Source: Amia ocellicauda
Taxonomy: Eukaryota; Chordata; Actinopteri; Amiiformes; Amiidae
Length of the DNA stretch: 64,000 nucleotides
Direction of reading: 5' to 3'
NCBI RefSeq assembly: GCF_036373705.1
Contig: NC_089850.1
Coordinates: 34,644,233 to 34,708,232 of the forward strand
Under the pieces are notes generated by a model that was not told the DNA's origin, ran no database searches, and saw only the letters and a list, made by a program, of their open reading frames with translations. Shown in pieces: positions 32,229 through 44,988 of this stretch (positions are counted from its first letter, which is position 1; each line of letters starts with the position of its first letter). The position numbers and the translations under genes were made by a program.

Positions 32229-33931
32229 CTGAGAAATGCAACATTGTGCAAGCAGCCCAGGAACAGCTTCAGGCCCGTGTCAGACAGAGTGCAGTTCTGC
32301 AGGTTCAGATTGACCTTTGCCCCCTGCGACTGGCTAATGACATAGGAGACTGTGCAGCACTGGTGAGGATCAAGCTGCTCGTCACTCAGGTCAAAGCGAT
32401 ACTCAATTCTCTCCAGAAAGTACAAACAAGCGTCCTGTGACTGTGACTCGTACAAGCACTGACACACAGAGATGATGTTCTCAGGGTCCTCGAGCTCATC
32501 TGGGTCCTCGTCCAGGAGACTATCTATGACTTCCTTAAGGTATCTGGCAGAGTTTTCCCTGATCTTGTTCTCTGGAATCAGACATCTCACAAGCCTGGTG
32601 TTTTTACTGGACAGAAGCCCACACAAGAACACAACCATGTACTTCAGATGCTTCTCCTCGTCAGTCCTGCACTGACGCAGTATCTCTCTGATTTGGTCAG
32701 GTTTCTCCAGCAGCCAAAGAGCAGCCCAGAACTCCTGCACTGTGTTGTGGAGAAATGCACAGATGGTTTCTATAGATGTTAGTGAATCTCTGACATCTGT
32801 TGACCATAAGAAAGCTTGCTGTACACTACTTTCCTCAATACTGACACCACATAAATTGACACTCTTTTGCAGCATTGCCTGTAAAGAGGCTTCAGCTAAA
32901 GTCATAATGTCCTGCCTGTTTTCCTCAATGTATTTATCCAGATGCTTCCTCACAGACCTCCCTCTCTCCTTCTCAGCATGTCTTTCCATGCAGTGGCGGA
33001 AGATGTGCAGGTATAGTTCAGTTATACTGGACTGCTGTCTGCCAGCCTCAGGAGATGTAAATAAAATGTTGGCAGAGACTATGAAGGCATACATTGGGAC
33101 ATGACAGAGACTGAGCAGCTCCAGGTTCTCCAGGACTCTGCCTGCATCTCCACCCTTGGTGCTTCCCAACACAGTCTTAAAGTAAACACCGATGGATTCC
33201 TCACTGAAGCCCAGCACCTCTACTCTGTAGCTCGGCCAGTCAGAAAGATCTGACAGGAGATACTCTCGTTCTGGGCGGCAGGTAATGACAATCTTGGCCT
33301 CTGGCAGAAGCTCCTTCTTCACAATACTGTAAACCAGTGATCTGATGGTGACGTCTGCAGTGTTTGAAGTCTCAATGTCTGAATTCAGCATGCTGTCAGT
33401 GATGCCATCGATAATGATGACCACAATATCTGAATTCTCAGCAATATCCTGAAACACTTCATCAGCTCCTTCCCCTGGGAGTCGGTACTTATTAAACAGA
33501 AGGGATCTCAGGCTGATGGGATTTGAGATGCGGCTCAAGGTTTCCACAGGAAAGTAAAACATGTAGTCCAGATCACGATTCTCTCTCTGTGCCCAGAGAC
33601 TCAGCATCTGCAGAGCCACAGAGGTTTTCCCTATGCCAGGTTTCCCAACCAGAAGAATTTTTCTCCCATAGGTTTTAAGAAAGTCCTCAGGATGCACTTT
33701 TCTCCTGTCAGGTGGGATGTAAGCCCTTCATCTTCTTCCAACGAGATTTCTTGTACTTTTTGCATTTATAAACCTCTGACTTGTCTGTATCCAAAACCAG
33801 AGGGATGTAGGTGAAGTTTGGCACTTGGTTCTCATCCTTGATAAGATTTCTACTCTTCATCCATTCATCATTAACAATTTGTTTGGCTTTTAATTTCAGT
33901 TGTATCTGGTATCTGTGACAAGGCTTTGAAC
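32229..33931 (-). pseudogene. NLR (NACHT) gene fragment with one frameshift
   Basis: NLRs are cytoplasmic innate immune sensors. One exon, from an acceptor at 33932-33933 to a CAG|GTGAGT donor at 32229/32228, carries a short lead-in, then a NACHT ATPase: Walker A GKPGIGKTS, Walker B VVIIIDG, sensor ITCRPE, helical segments, and the start of an LRR (LNLQNCTLSDTGLKL). The lead-in and the NACHT part are in different frames. One extra G in the GGG at 33714-33716 accounts for the break, because dropping it would join the frames smoothly. It could be real decay or a sequencing error. The LRR exons expected after the donor are not seen. It resembles fish NLRC3/NLRC-type genes, but I cannot assign a subclass. 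5' exons are unknown. Confidence 0.8.
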
Positions 33932-34331
33932 CTAGAGAACACAAAACAAAAATGAGTCACACTCCGTCTTTATTGGTATTTATTATTCCCAACACAACAG
34001 TGGAAACTCAAGCCTTCTTCACAACCCGATCCTCGTGTCATGTTACAATGTCTCACACAAGTATCTTAGGAAGTTTATTAAAGTCTCTGTCCTTTGTACC
34101 CAGTTCTGTTACCCGAGGTTATATATATATATATATATTATTTTTTTCCCCTGGCAGCAAAAAATACCTGAGAAAAAAAAAAAAAAAAAAAAAAACTGGC
34201 AACAAAACACCCCCAAAATACGGAAAAAAATAAATAAAAACTTCAATGTTTTTTTTTTTTTTTCTGTGGTAAACGTATTTTTTTTCGTGTGGCAGTAATA
34301 CGCTTCCCTACCGTAGTAATAAGCTTCCATA

Positions 34332-34374
<43 letters not shown>

Positions 34375-34546
34375 GGCGCCACCAGGTTAAATGAGAAACC
34401 GTGAATATAAACCCACCAGTAAAGTGCAGAGTAATTCTGCTGCCAAAACAGAAAAATGATTTGAATGAGTGAATGAAACGGATTGAAAAGTAATTCAATA
34501 TATAAAAATGAATAGTTACCGCTATTCTTTCGAGGCCGCCTCAGTC

Positions 34547-34692
34547 GAAAGTGAAACTTGTATTTATAGGATACAATGCCCGGTGTGACGTGGCGGTGAT
34601 TCAGGAGTCTGGGGCTGGCCTGGTCATTTTGCCGGGCTAGTCAGTGTGTCTGAAGTACCCAGCAATACCCAAGACCTAATTTTCACTTTTCC
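34547..34692 (-). promoter_or_regulatory. Candidate interferon-responsive promoter of the NLR gene
   Basis: GAAAGTGAAACT at 34547-34558 is a perfect ISRE. TATTTATA at 34561-34568 reads TATAAATA on the minus strand. A second IRF-type site lies at 34680-34692 (complement GGAAAAGTGAAAA). A possible 5' leader exon could end at the GGTAAC donor near 34518. The ISRE-TATA pair could also be read on the plus strand, where I see no gene. Confidence 0.5.
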
Positions 34693-34699
34693 ATGCAAA

Positions 34700-35987
34700 C
34701 TAAACATTTAACGTTAATATTTGTCTAAATACAAATGTAAATCTGGTGCTGGTCCTCTCACAGCAGTGGGGTGGTACTTCAGTAAACGTGAATGTGAGCT
34801 GTGTTGGTGCATCTGGGCATCAGACTGGCGCAGGGGTTGTGTGGCCGAGGCCCATTAGGAAACACCGCCGTGTGCGTCAGCAATGGATTTCGCTCATCCT
34901 GCCATCTGTGCGCCGCCATTCATTGGGCAGACACTTTCTTGTTATTCGAGACGAAATGGAGATATACATTTATAATATTAATCAACTCTACCATTAGCAA
35001 AGAAATGTAAATGTGCCTAGTGTATTAACGTTGTATAAGTATGTGTAAATACATAGAGGACAGCTGTTCCCTAGTGGAAATTCCAGTAGAATTTTTTCAG
35101 CTGGTATCTACTGGTGACTTGTACCAACTGGTTTCAAAAGTTTTTGGACAGCTGAACTGGTCTATTGGTTTGAGCTGGAAACAGTAGCTCTACTGGTCTG
35201 TGCTGTTAATGGTCACCCGGTAGATCTACTGGGGCTTTTAAGACCATCTTTTAGGTCTTAGACTTAAATTTAAGCCCAAAATAAATAGGCCTGTTGCACA
35301 AAAAAACTGAAAATCAGTTTGGTCTTAAATTGAAGTCACTTTTTAAGCCTACCCTACACCAGGCTTAAATGGGGAAAAGGTATCTCTTGCTATAGAAACT
35401 GACATGAAACCAACATGGCAGCACATATGCCAGGTAATTTAGCTTTTGTATATGAAAGGGCATACATACAAAGTAATGGAAGTTTAACTAATAAATGTTT
35501 AATTGAATGAATAAAAACTGTATTAATACTTTAGGTGAACTATTACAAATCTATTATCTATTATAAAGAATGACAACTGTATTTACAACCAACAACTCTT
35601 AATAAATTGCAATACTTTTCTCCTTCCACCTTTAACTCGAATCTCGCCATTTATAACTTTAACATTTTGATTTCAAGATCAAGTTTTTCCCTTTACAACA
35701 AAAGATTTCCCTTCTGTAGTTCCAACAATTTAATGTAAAGGTCCTCTCTTTGAACCTAGTTTTTATTTTTTTTTAGTTTGAATGGGGCAGACATCTTCAG
35801 AATCTTATTAATAGTATTATTAAATATGTAAATGTCCTGTTGTTATGTAGTCGGTAAAACAGCTGTAAAATAAGCTATATATATATATATTAATAATTGT
35901 AACTATACAATATATGCATATGTTAAAATGAGTATTTGTATTAAACACCACTCCCAAACAATATGCATATTATGTGACGCATTTATA
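34700..35987. other. Intergenic DNA between the NLR and MROH copy A
   Basis: Around 35080-35240 short 'ctactggt/ccagtag' words recur in both orientations. Around 35240-35370 'ttaagcc/ggcttaa' words do the same. These may be decayed repeats. No gene is seen. Confidence 0.4.
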
Positions 35988-37205
35988 CACTCACCTAAAG
36001 GATTATTAGGAACACCTGTTCAATTTCTCATTAATGCAATTATCTAACCAACCAATCACATGGCAGTTGCTTCAATGCATTTAGGGGTGTGGTCCGGGTC
36101 AAGACAATCTCCTGAACTCCAAACTGAATGTCTGAATGGGAAAGAAAGGTGATTTAAGCAATTTTGAGCGTGGCATGGTTGTTGGTGCCAGACGGGCCGG
36201 TCTGAGTATTTCACAATCTGCTCAGTTACTGGGATTTTCACGCATAACCATTTCTAGGGTTTACAAAGAATGGTGTGAAAAGGGAAAAACATCCAGTATG
36301 CGGCAGTCCTGTGGGCGAAAATGCCTTGTTGATGCTAGAGGTCAGAGGAGAATGGGCCGACTGATTCAAGCTGATAGAAGAGCAACTTTGACTGAAATAA
36401 CTCGTTACAACCGAGGTATGCAGCAAAGCATTTGTGAAGCCACAACATGTACAACCTTGAGGCGGATGGGCTACAACAGCAGAAGACCCCACCGGGTACC
36501 ACTCATCTCCACTACAAATAGGAAAAAGAGGCTACAATTTGCACAAGCTCACCAAAATTGGACAGTTGAAGACTGGAAAAATGTTGCCTGGTCTGATGAG
36601 TCTCGATTTCTGTTGAGACATTCAGATGGTAGAGTCAGAATTTGGCGTAAACAGAATGAGAACATGGATCCATCATGCCTTGTTACCACTGTGCAGGCTG
36701 GTGGTGGTGGTGTAATGGTGTGGGGGATGTTTTCTTGACACACTTTAGGCCCCTTAGTGCCAATTGGGCATCGTTTAAATGCCACGGCTTACCTGAGCAT
36801 TGTTTCTGACCATGTCCATCCCTTTATGACCACCATGTACCCATCCTCTGATGGCTACATCCAGCAGGATAATGCACCATGTCACAAAGGTCGAATCATT
36901 TCAAATTGGTTTCTTGAACATGACAATGAGTTCACTGTACTAAACTGGCCCCCACAGTCACCAGATCTCAACCCAATAGAGCATCTTTGGGATGTGGTGG
37001 AACGGGAGCTTCGTGCCCTGGATGTGCATCCCACAAATCTCCATCAACTGCAAGATGCTATCCTATCAATATGGGCCAACATTTCTAAAGAATGCTTTCA
37101 GCACCTTGTTGAATCAATGCCACGTAGAATTAAGGCAGTTCTGAAGGCGAAAGGGGGTCAAACACAGTATTAGTATGGTGTTCCTAATAATCCTTTAGGT
37201 GAGTG
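35988..37205 (+). mobile_element. Tc1/mariner element, family B, copy 3 (defective)
   Basis: It is 1218 bp with inverted ends and TA on both sides (35986-35987 and 37206-37207). Relative to copy 2 it has a 3-base deletion (one Thr lost) and a stop codon. Its right end marks exactly where homology between the two MROH copies begins. Confidence 0.93.
36136..37173 (+). pseudogene. Family B transposase with one nonsense codon
   Basis: The same frame runs the full length except for TGA at 36736-36738, where the other copies have TGG after VWGMFS. The N-terminal DNA-binding part and the first two catalytic residues are separated by the stop from the NPIEHLWD part. Confidence 0.92.
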
Positions 37206-37207
37206 TA

Positions 37208-39340
37208 TATGTATTTGAAAACAAAATGCAATATGTTCATCTTGTGTCAGTGTAATTTGTTCTAAATATGGCCTGATAGGGTGTTACTGTACTAGCAGAA
37301 TGCATTGATACTGTATTTATTTTTTACACTCCAATTCAATATATAAAATCAATGTGAATAATGGAATCATGTACATATTTGTTTTAACATTCTTTTAACC
37401 CATTTTTAATTATTCATTTTGCTAATGAGTATATCACCCTCATTTGCACGGGTTCTCAATGATTTAACAAATTAGTCAGTTGCTTAAATTTGTTTTTGCT
37501 TTGCTTAACTGTGTTTTTATATTGTATTATGCAGAAGAATAACAAATGAAGAGGATGGTAAAACAAGGTAAAATGTATTTATTATGTAACGGCTTTGGGA
37601 TGCCGTTTCTGTAGGAGTCTGTCATTCTCCTTCGCTTGACCTATTCTGTAAGATAACTTTTAAAAAAAGAACACAACTAAACATGGGCTTTTGTTTAATA
37701 ATACCCACCCAATCTCTGAAGTGCGAAGACAGTCATAATTCCCTGGTGGCATAGGCATAGGGAATCAAAATGAACATCGGGAGTACAGTCACTGTGTCTG
37801 AATATCTTCTGACAGAACTGATGTGCGTCTCTCTTCCAGGCAACACTTCTTCTTCCTGTGATGCAGATGAGGAAGCGGACCTTCAAAGTCAGTTAGACTG
37901 CCTCGAGAAATGTCTTCACAATAAGCTGCCATTCTTTGAGGAGTACCTGGCCAAGAAACCTTTTCTTCCTCTTTCTTCCATAGGCGCCTTGTGATTCTTG
38001 AGGCAGTGGAGACAGTGGCCAGAAACAAGCCACTTTCTGACATTGAGAGATTGAAGGCTTCAATAATTTCTGTCGGACTCTCTGAGATGCCAAACTTGGA
38101 GGGAGACTTCAGGAATGAGGTACAAAATCGTTTTGTTCACACATGCCTACAGAATAGCAATTGTGTTTTTTAAGATGTGAAACTGCTAACACTATTTAAG
38201 CCCAGATGGATCTGTACATGTTACAGTCCTGGATAAATTAACATTTGATCATTGTATGTTCTGTTTCATGTTCTCCTGTATCTTTCTGTTTTCATATAGT
38301 ATTTTGGAATTGCCTTCAATTCCAAATGAAGTTCCTCCAATCTTGGTTAACCTTATCCATTTTCTCCGGCAGACCAATGTGCTCAGCAGAGTGGTACTGT
38401 GCTATGGGTTCATAGCCCGCATGAGCCCTAAATCAGACGTTGAAGAGGTCCTCAAGTTTGACATTTTGCACAAAATGAGTGCCTTCTTCAGCTACGAGGT
38501 AGGCAAAATATATCTTAAACAAGTAAACCAGTGTGATTGTGCATGACAACCTTAAGTATGTTGTGTCATTAGTCACAAATACCATGATGTGAAAGTGTCA
38601 GAAACCCGTTTTCTTCCACCCCCCTCAGACCTTGATCAAATAACATTTCTCAGTGTTAAATAATAATAATAATGTTGGTGAATTAACAATACTATGCAAT
38701 CAACTGTGCTATATCTCCTGTGAGAAACAAGAGTCCAGGGAGGAGAGATTGTCTACAATACTCAGAGTTGTAAGAGTGTAGTAGTGCTCATCGTCATCAA
38801 GAACTGTTCACATGAATATATCGACATGAATGTGATTACAAATGTTCCATTCACATCTGTCACACAGATAGTGTACATTGTATTTGATTGCTGTCTTGTC
38901 TAGGAGGTGTACTCTGCCAATGCAAGGAGTCTCTCTGCCCTGCTCAGAGCCATGCTACGGCTGGACTTCACCCCCGACACCCTCCTGGAGCTGCTGAAGG
39001 TGAGACCCTTTACCTTGCCTTAAAGCAGAGTGACCATCGAGTTTTGGGCTGTTCAAGAGACGGGGCAAGGCTGATTGCGTAGATGGGCTGATTCAGTCAG
39101 TTAGGCTGGACAGATCACTGTATCCTTGTACAAATTATGACCTCAAATCTTGGAATCAACCTAACATTTCTATATATAAGCTTGTGTCCCTCTGTTCCTT
39201 AAAGAGTTAAGTCCTTACATTGATAAATCTTTTAAATGTGTTTTTCTGTTCACTTTTTTCCCCTCCCCTCTGTCTCCCTCTCTCCCCCCCCGTCATCCCT
39301 CCCTCCTCAGCCGCTGCAGGCATTGGGCTTGTCTCTAATT
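37208..39340 (+). repeat. Left copy of a direct segmental duplication
   Basis: This sequence matches 58747 onward with only a few per cent differences, apart from several deletions. It covers the second exon through the start of the 'PLQALGLS' exon of the MROH-like gene. The match runs to the window end on the other side, so the full extent is unknown. Confidence 0.93.
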
Positions 39341-42300
39341 GATGTCAAATGAATGAGGGCCATGGCGATGATCACCGCTCTCCTGGAAGGTTACTGGATG
39401 GAGGCTGAATCCATGCACGTGAGCCAGGAGTCAGGCCTCTCAGTGTGGCTCGGTGTTTCCATGTTGATTTTCACACGTTGGGTACTGCAGTACTGCAGAC
39501 AGTAATTCGTTTGCACTTTACATTGTGTGTCTGTGTCTATCAGTGTACAAAGCTTTAGGTTTTCATTTTTTGTTTTCTTTACAGGTTTTGAATTTGGCAG
39601 GAACAAGTTGGAAGACCTGATCCGATGTATTGAACGGAGCCGCTCTGTCCCGGACACCTGTGCTGCTCTCCTCCAGGTAAAACCGTGCCTCCATGCCCGT
39701 CGTGTCTACAGTCTGCCTTCTACAGATTCCAGAGTCATGCGCTGAGGCACGTCTGTAACACGCTTGTAGCAACTGCATAGTCTAATGAGTTGACGGTGAC
39801 TTTAAGAGTGTCTGCGCTGGGTTGATGACTGAGCGGTGAGTGCGTTTCTGTGTTTCAGATCGTCGGCAAGTGTTTCCCTCGGCAGGAGAAGGAGAGACTG
39901 ATTGAGGGTTTGCGTCAAGGACTCAAAGACAACCAGACCAGCTCTGCCCAGGGGTCCTGCACTCTCTTGTGCAGCATCTTGGAAGCTCACCCCACTGAGC
40001 TCACTGGATTGGTGAGAGGAACAGTGCTTTAATGTTATAGCGTCAGTTACAGCTCTGAACTTCTGTATAGCAAGTGTTTGGGCTTCTGGTCAGCTGGACA
40101 GCAAGTTCAGCTCAGGCCACACGTCTGTCTTGCAGCTTGAACCACCCAACCCAATATGCAGCAACCCTGTTAGGGAATAAGAGCCTTAGAAGTCCTCCAA
40201 TCTGACTTTTTATAGAATCTTTTGCAGGCAGAAATAGGAGTGTATGCAGGGAAACCATTTTTGGATTATAACCTGCTCTCTCCTTTGTGCTATAGCTTCC
40301 TCAGGTGCTCCATGCATTTCTGGGCTTGAGGGATGCGGAAGAGAGGGTGAGAGAGAGCGCGAAGGAGGGTGTTCTCCAACTGTTCCGACTGGACAGTGTG
40401 ACGGTCGTCAACTCCCTCATCAACTACTCGTCTGCCTGTATATGTAGTTTCTTAAGAACAACTAATAAATGTATATATAAATACAGCTACAACACTTTGG
40501 GATCCATAAGTTACTCAGTTTTAAACTACAGACATTTAAAGTATTTTGAGAGATTTCTCAAGACATTGGGACATTTAATTTCACTCCAGGATGTTTGATC
40601 ATAGTCATACATGTTTGCATGTATTTATTCCCCAAAAAATGAATGTATTTTGTCCGGCACAGTATTGCAGTCCAATGCAGTCCTTTCTCCAGCAGGATTT
40701 TCGTGATCTTATCAAACGCTTTTAAATGTCTTCCTGCTCCAAGCAATTGATCCTGCAGTGTCTCAGACTTACCCATGTCTTCCCTTTTCAAAGCTTCTGC
40801 AACACCCACACCTGACTGATCACATCTGGTCACCAGGCGTCATGGAGAGGCTGTTGGCGATCTGTGGAGAGTCCTTGGAGGACATTGACAGTCTGGCAGT
40901 GCGAGGGCTGCAGACTCTGCCCAAGAAGGAGGTAAAGAGAAATGACTAGAGTAGTTTTGGAGTCTAATGTCGGAATTGGATGAGTCTCTGGTCGGTTGAC
41001 AGCATATGTGTGTAGATGGAGGCTGAGCACGGCCCTCTTCTCTGCTCAGATTCACAGATACGCTACAAAGCAACTGGAGCAGATGACCGGTGCCCTTTCC
41101 ATGTCGGAGGAGCAAGGAAAGCCAGTTATCTTGAGGGCCATCTCTGGTTTGGGGACCAGCCTCCAGTTTTGTGAGAATGGAACAGCCAAGAAACTTATCC
41201 CCAAAGTTTACCACCAGGCAAAGGTTTGCATAGAAAAGGTATGTCTTAGAATGTTTCCTTGGTTTCATTGTGAAGATTATGTTTTTTCTTGGATCTGGTC
41301 ATTCTCCCACTCGCTGTGATGTCGACCACATTCTTCTGTGGAGTTTAAGTGTAGCTCCTCGTACGCCTTTCTACTCATTTACTTCAAGCTGTATTACCGA
41401 ATGACGACAGGCCAGTGCTGACGTGCCGCGTCTGTCCATGTGCTTGTGTTGCAGGCGGACCCGGAGATCCGCAGGGCCACGGTGGTTCTGCTGGGAGCGC
41501 TAGTGAAGAGGGCTGTTGGGAATGAAGTATTAAAGAAGCAGTGTCACGGCTCCCTGGCCAGGCTGCTGCTCCACCTCGAGGACTCCAACCCAGCAGTCTC
41601 CCAGGTAAATACGCTGGGCAGTGAAGACCCACAGTGGTATGTTTTTAAATGGCACCATGTGGAAATTGAATATAACGGGGGTAAAGACCATACAGCCAAC
41701 CTGACGACCTCTGAGCAAAGAACAAATGGCAGTTCTCTTTGTATTACTCAGTGTGATATGACTCTTCCCCCCCCAGGCCTGCCAGCGGACTCTGCAGCAG
41801 TGTGCGCCAGCTCTGAATCGCACAGCCTTCACCAGTCTGATTGAGGAGCACTTTGGACGAGTGCCCTTGGAACTCCCCTCCTTCATCAAGGAGGTGACCG
41901 CTGTCCTTGTAAGTCGCTGTTCACGACTTTCCTCTTGGCATTCTGTTTGGGTTCCGCTCATCATGTGTGGGAATGTTTTCCAAGCCTGGTTGTCTGATGC
42001 TGTTTTCAGACCACTGGTTCTTGTATTTCCGCTGAAAGATGTTATTTTACTCTTAGCAACAGACCTTCCCCGGTGCGATGGGGGTGTACCGGGACGTTGT
42101 CCTACGCTACCAGAAGAGCCGTGACCCAGAGCTCAGAGCGAGTGCTGCTGTGTTCATCGGTAAGAGAGCCAGAGCAACAGAGCTCTGTCAAGAAAGCTTC
42201 TGTCCCACTATGTAAAGCAGTCGCACTGTCTCACACCTGTTGTTCTTCTGTGTCAGGGGCTCTTCTTGAGAAGATGGAGAAAGGCTTCTTCAACTTAATT

Positions 42301-42584
42301 CCTAGGATGAGACTCAACAAAGGTACGTGAACGTCTCTAGTTCATCACTTTGACGGCAGTGTTTTTGCTATTACTCTGATGCCAGAAGTTTTCACAGTTT
42401 AATAAACATGAAAGAATCAAAAGCTTTTGATTTGAGACCCTGTCATTCATCAGTGAATCTGCCAAGCAAAGTGTATCTACAGCATTTTCCTCTCGTCACA
42501 GGTCTCTCTCGCCTTCTAAAGGACCAAGATTCAAGGGTCAAGAAGAAGGCAGCAGAAGCCATGGTCCGCTTCCTGCAGGCCTAA
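37535..42584 (+). pseudogene. MROH-like (maestro HEAT-repeat) gene, copy A, promoterless and partly deleted
   Basis: MROH proteins are alpha-helical HEAT-repeat scaffolds of poorly known function. Recognisable exons: 37535-37567 (ATG 37546), 37840 to about 37960, about 37984-38117, about 38310-38498, 38904-38999, 39311-39418, 39585-39676, 39859-40011, 40296-40437, 40794-40931, 41050-41238, 41455-41604, 41777-41908, 42057-42159, 42257-42322 and 42502-42584. Against copy B it has lost the donor and intron after KKP, the acceptor of the next-but-one exon, and three exons between FFSYE and EVYSAN. TGA at 39350-39352 is in frame. From 39859 on, the exons read cleanly (for example CHGSLARLLLHLEDSNPAV). 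Either the whole copy is a pseudogene or only its 3' half is used. Confidence 0.75.
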
Positions 42585-42819
42585 TGCATGGGCCCGGCCC
42601 CTCCCCCCGAGGGGCTCTCCGTTTCAACGTGTTGGAATTCCAGGCAGTAGTATGGGGGGGCGCCGTTAGGGACATAATTCACCCCATGGTACATACACTA
42701 TACACACTCCAGATTGTGTCTCAGAATATAGTGCGTTCATCTCAGTATTATGGGGGCCAAACAGGCCATAATACATCAGATTGTGTGCATACTATATTTG
42801 GTTCACAACTTTGCATGCA

Positions 42820-43030
42820 TACTGTAATGGTTTGTGTGAGTACTATGTTGGTTTGTGTGAGTACTGTAATGGTTTGTGTGAGTACTATGTTGGTTTGTGT
42901 GAGTACTGTAATGGTTTGTGTGAGTACTATGTTGGTTTGTGTGGGTTTGTGTGAGTACTGTAATGGTTTGTGTGAGTACTATGTTGGTTTGTGTGAGTAC
43001 TGTAATGGTTTGTGTGAGTACCATATCGGT
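42820..43030. repeat. 21-bp minisatellite in the MROH copy A 3'UTR
   Basis: About ten copies of a 21-base unit alternate 'gtactgtaatggtttgtgtga' and 'gtactatgttggtttgtgtga' forms, so the effective period is 42. It lies between the stop codon and the poly(A) signal. Confidence 0.92.
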
Positions 43031-43419
43031 TGTTCACGTGACTCAACTGGGCGGGGCAGGACTAGGGACGAAGGGAAATCAATGCGGAAGCAGCAGTGCG
43101 AGCTTTGTCCTCAAGCAACACATTACTGAATGACTTGACATGTCATTTGAGCGAGACATCACAGATTACTTTTTTAATATTGATCACACCATGTCTATGG
43201 TTGACACTTATGGGGCGCTGTTTGTGTCAGACAAAATGTCATGCATGAAAGCGTTTTTGTGCGGCAATCTTGTCGACCAAAATGTACAGTTCATTCACAT
43301 AATTCCCATTAATTAATTAATTTGTTTTTTTACATGAGTTAGTACAATATTTAATGATTTACCTTGTAAGGCCATTACTTTATGACTAAATATTACCTTT
43401 GATATCTTATTTGCACTTT

Positions 43420-43425
43420 AATAAA
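43420..43425 (+). terminator. poly(A) signal, MROH copy A
   Basis: AATAAA lies about 835 bases after the stop codon, with 'gtgaatatgtttcatt' following. Confidence 0.6.
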
Positions 43426-44988
43426 GTGAATATGTTTCATTCACATGAAGGAATGAAGAGCATCTCCAACCTGTAGACACCCAAAGAAGTTTAGACCCAC
43501 AGTGATTTATTGCATTGGGAAAAGCTTTGAGAAGCAGCCAGTCCAGCAGTTTCCAACTCAAGAGTGAGAGGACAGAGTAGCAGCTTTGGTCTGAAATCTC
43601 CTACAGGAAGCCATACATACAGAGGGACAAGGCTAGCCCAGACATATTACTCTTCACAGAGACAGAAATAAATGCCTTCAAAGTGTCAGTTTCTTTACTA
43701 CAATTAGCACAAAAAGGCCTCCCCTCCTACTTCACAAGCCTCTAGTGCTAACATAACCATTAATTGATTTTACACAAAACCATGTTGTTATATCACTTAA
43801 CATTCTATGTACATCATGTTTTATCATCATGTCATTTTATGTTTCTTTGTTAGTGTGGTGGTCCCAACATCAGACAGTTACAAAAACAGGGACATTTATT
43901 GTCTTTCGGTCACCAACCCACCCTCAAAACAAGACCACAAACTGGCAGATGTTAACCACCACACAGTTCTCCCCTACTGAACCCCTTGACTCAGCTCTTA
44001 TACTGTTGTAAGATTAGCCCCACCCACTAGACCCAACCATTAGAGAATAAGGGTGACAAAAAAAACATTAAGAACATACATCCCTGAACATATTTCCGAA
44101 ATAGGTTTACATCAAAATACCAAACTTAAATAAAGGTGATGCATGACTATAAAATCAATCTAAACTATAAACAAAATAAGTAAACACTAACCAATAGTAT
44201 GAACCCCCTCCCATGTCAGCAATAAAGTGACCCAGGTCTCTAAAGTCCCTTCCCAAGATGGCCTCTGTAAGCTTCCCCTACTTTCCCCAAGACGGCTGCT
44301 CTCAACCCCACCTCAGGTAAGCCTTTGTTTGGAAGGTTTATTTTTTTGTTCCAAACATCTTAACAAAGGGATGGGTCTACTCCATCACAGTTAGGTTTAC
44401 ATATGCTAGAAGAATACCTTTGCCAAACATATCTCTCTCTGTGGATAAACCAGTATACAAATGTTTACCTTGACATGTTCTTTAAAAAGATTTCAACTTG
44501 TTTACATTGTTTTAAAACAAAAAATGGTCATCTGAAGATTTCAGATAAATATTGAACTGAATAAATATTGTTTGAATAGGGTGAAATACTGTACACTCCA
44601 ATCTGCAATACAGCCTAAGATTACAAGAGAGCAGAGTAAGTGTTGTAAAATAATAAAAGTACAAAATACTCATTCAATTTAGACAGACAGACAGTGAGAT
44701 ATACATAAAGGTAATCCACATATACACAATTTAGATAAATAGGTCATGTTTAAGAATGAGATTGTATAAATGATCAGGACTGAACATTTCTAAACAGATC
44801 TAATACATAGGAAAGAAGAGAAATGCTCATGCAATACCACAACATCAAAGTATGTTTTTTTGTTTTACTCAATGTACATATATCAATATAGGGTGAGAAA
44901 GTATAGGACTGTTTTGAATAAAAACATTTTTAGTAAAAAAAACAGAGACAATCTGAGTACTGGGTTCGTAGGACTGCTACATAAACTA
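43426..44988. other. Intergenic DNA, nothing recognised
   Basis: This 1.5 kb is AT-rich with no exon-like frames. It includes some (ACAG)n-like words near 44685. Confidence 0.5.
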
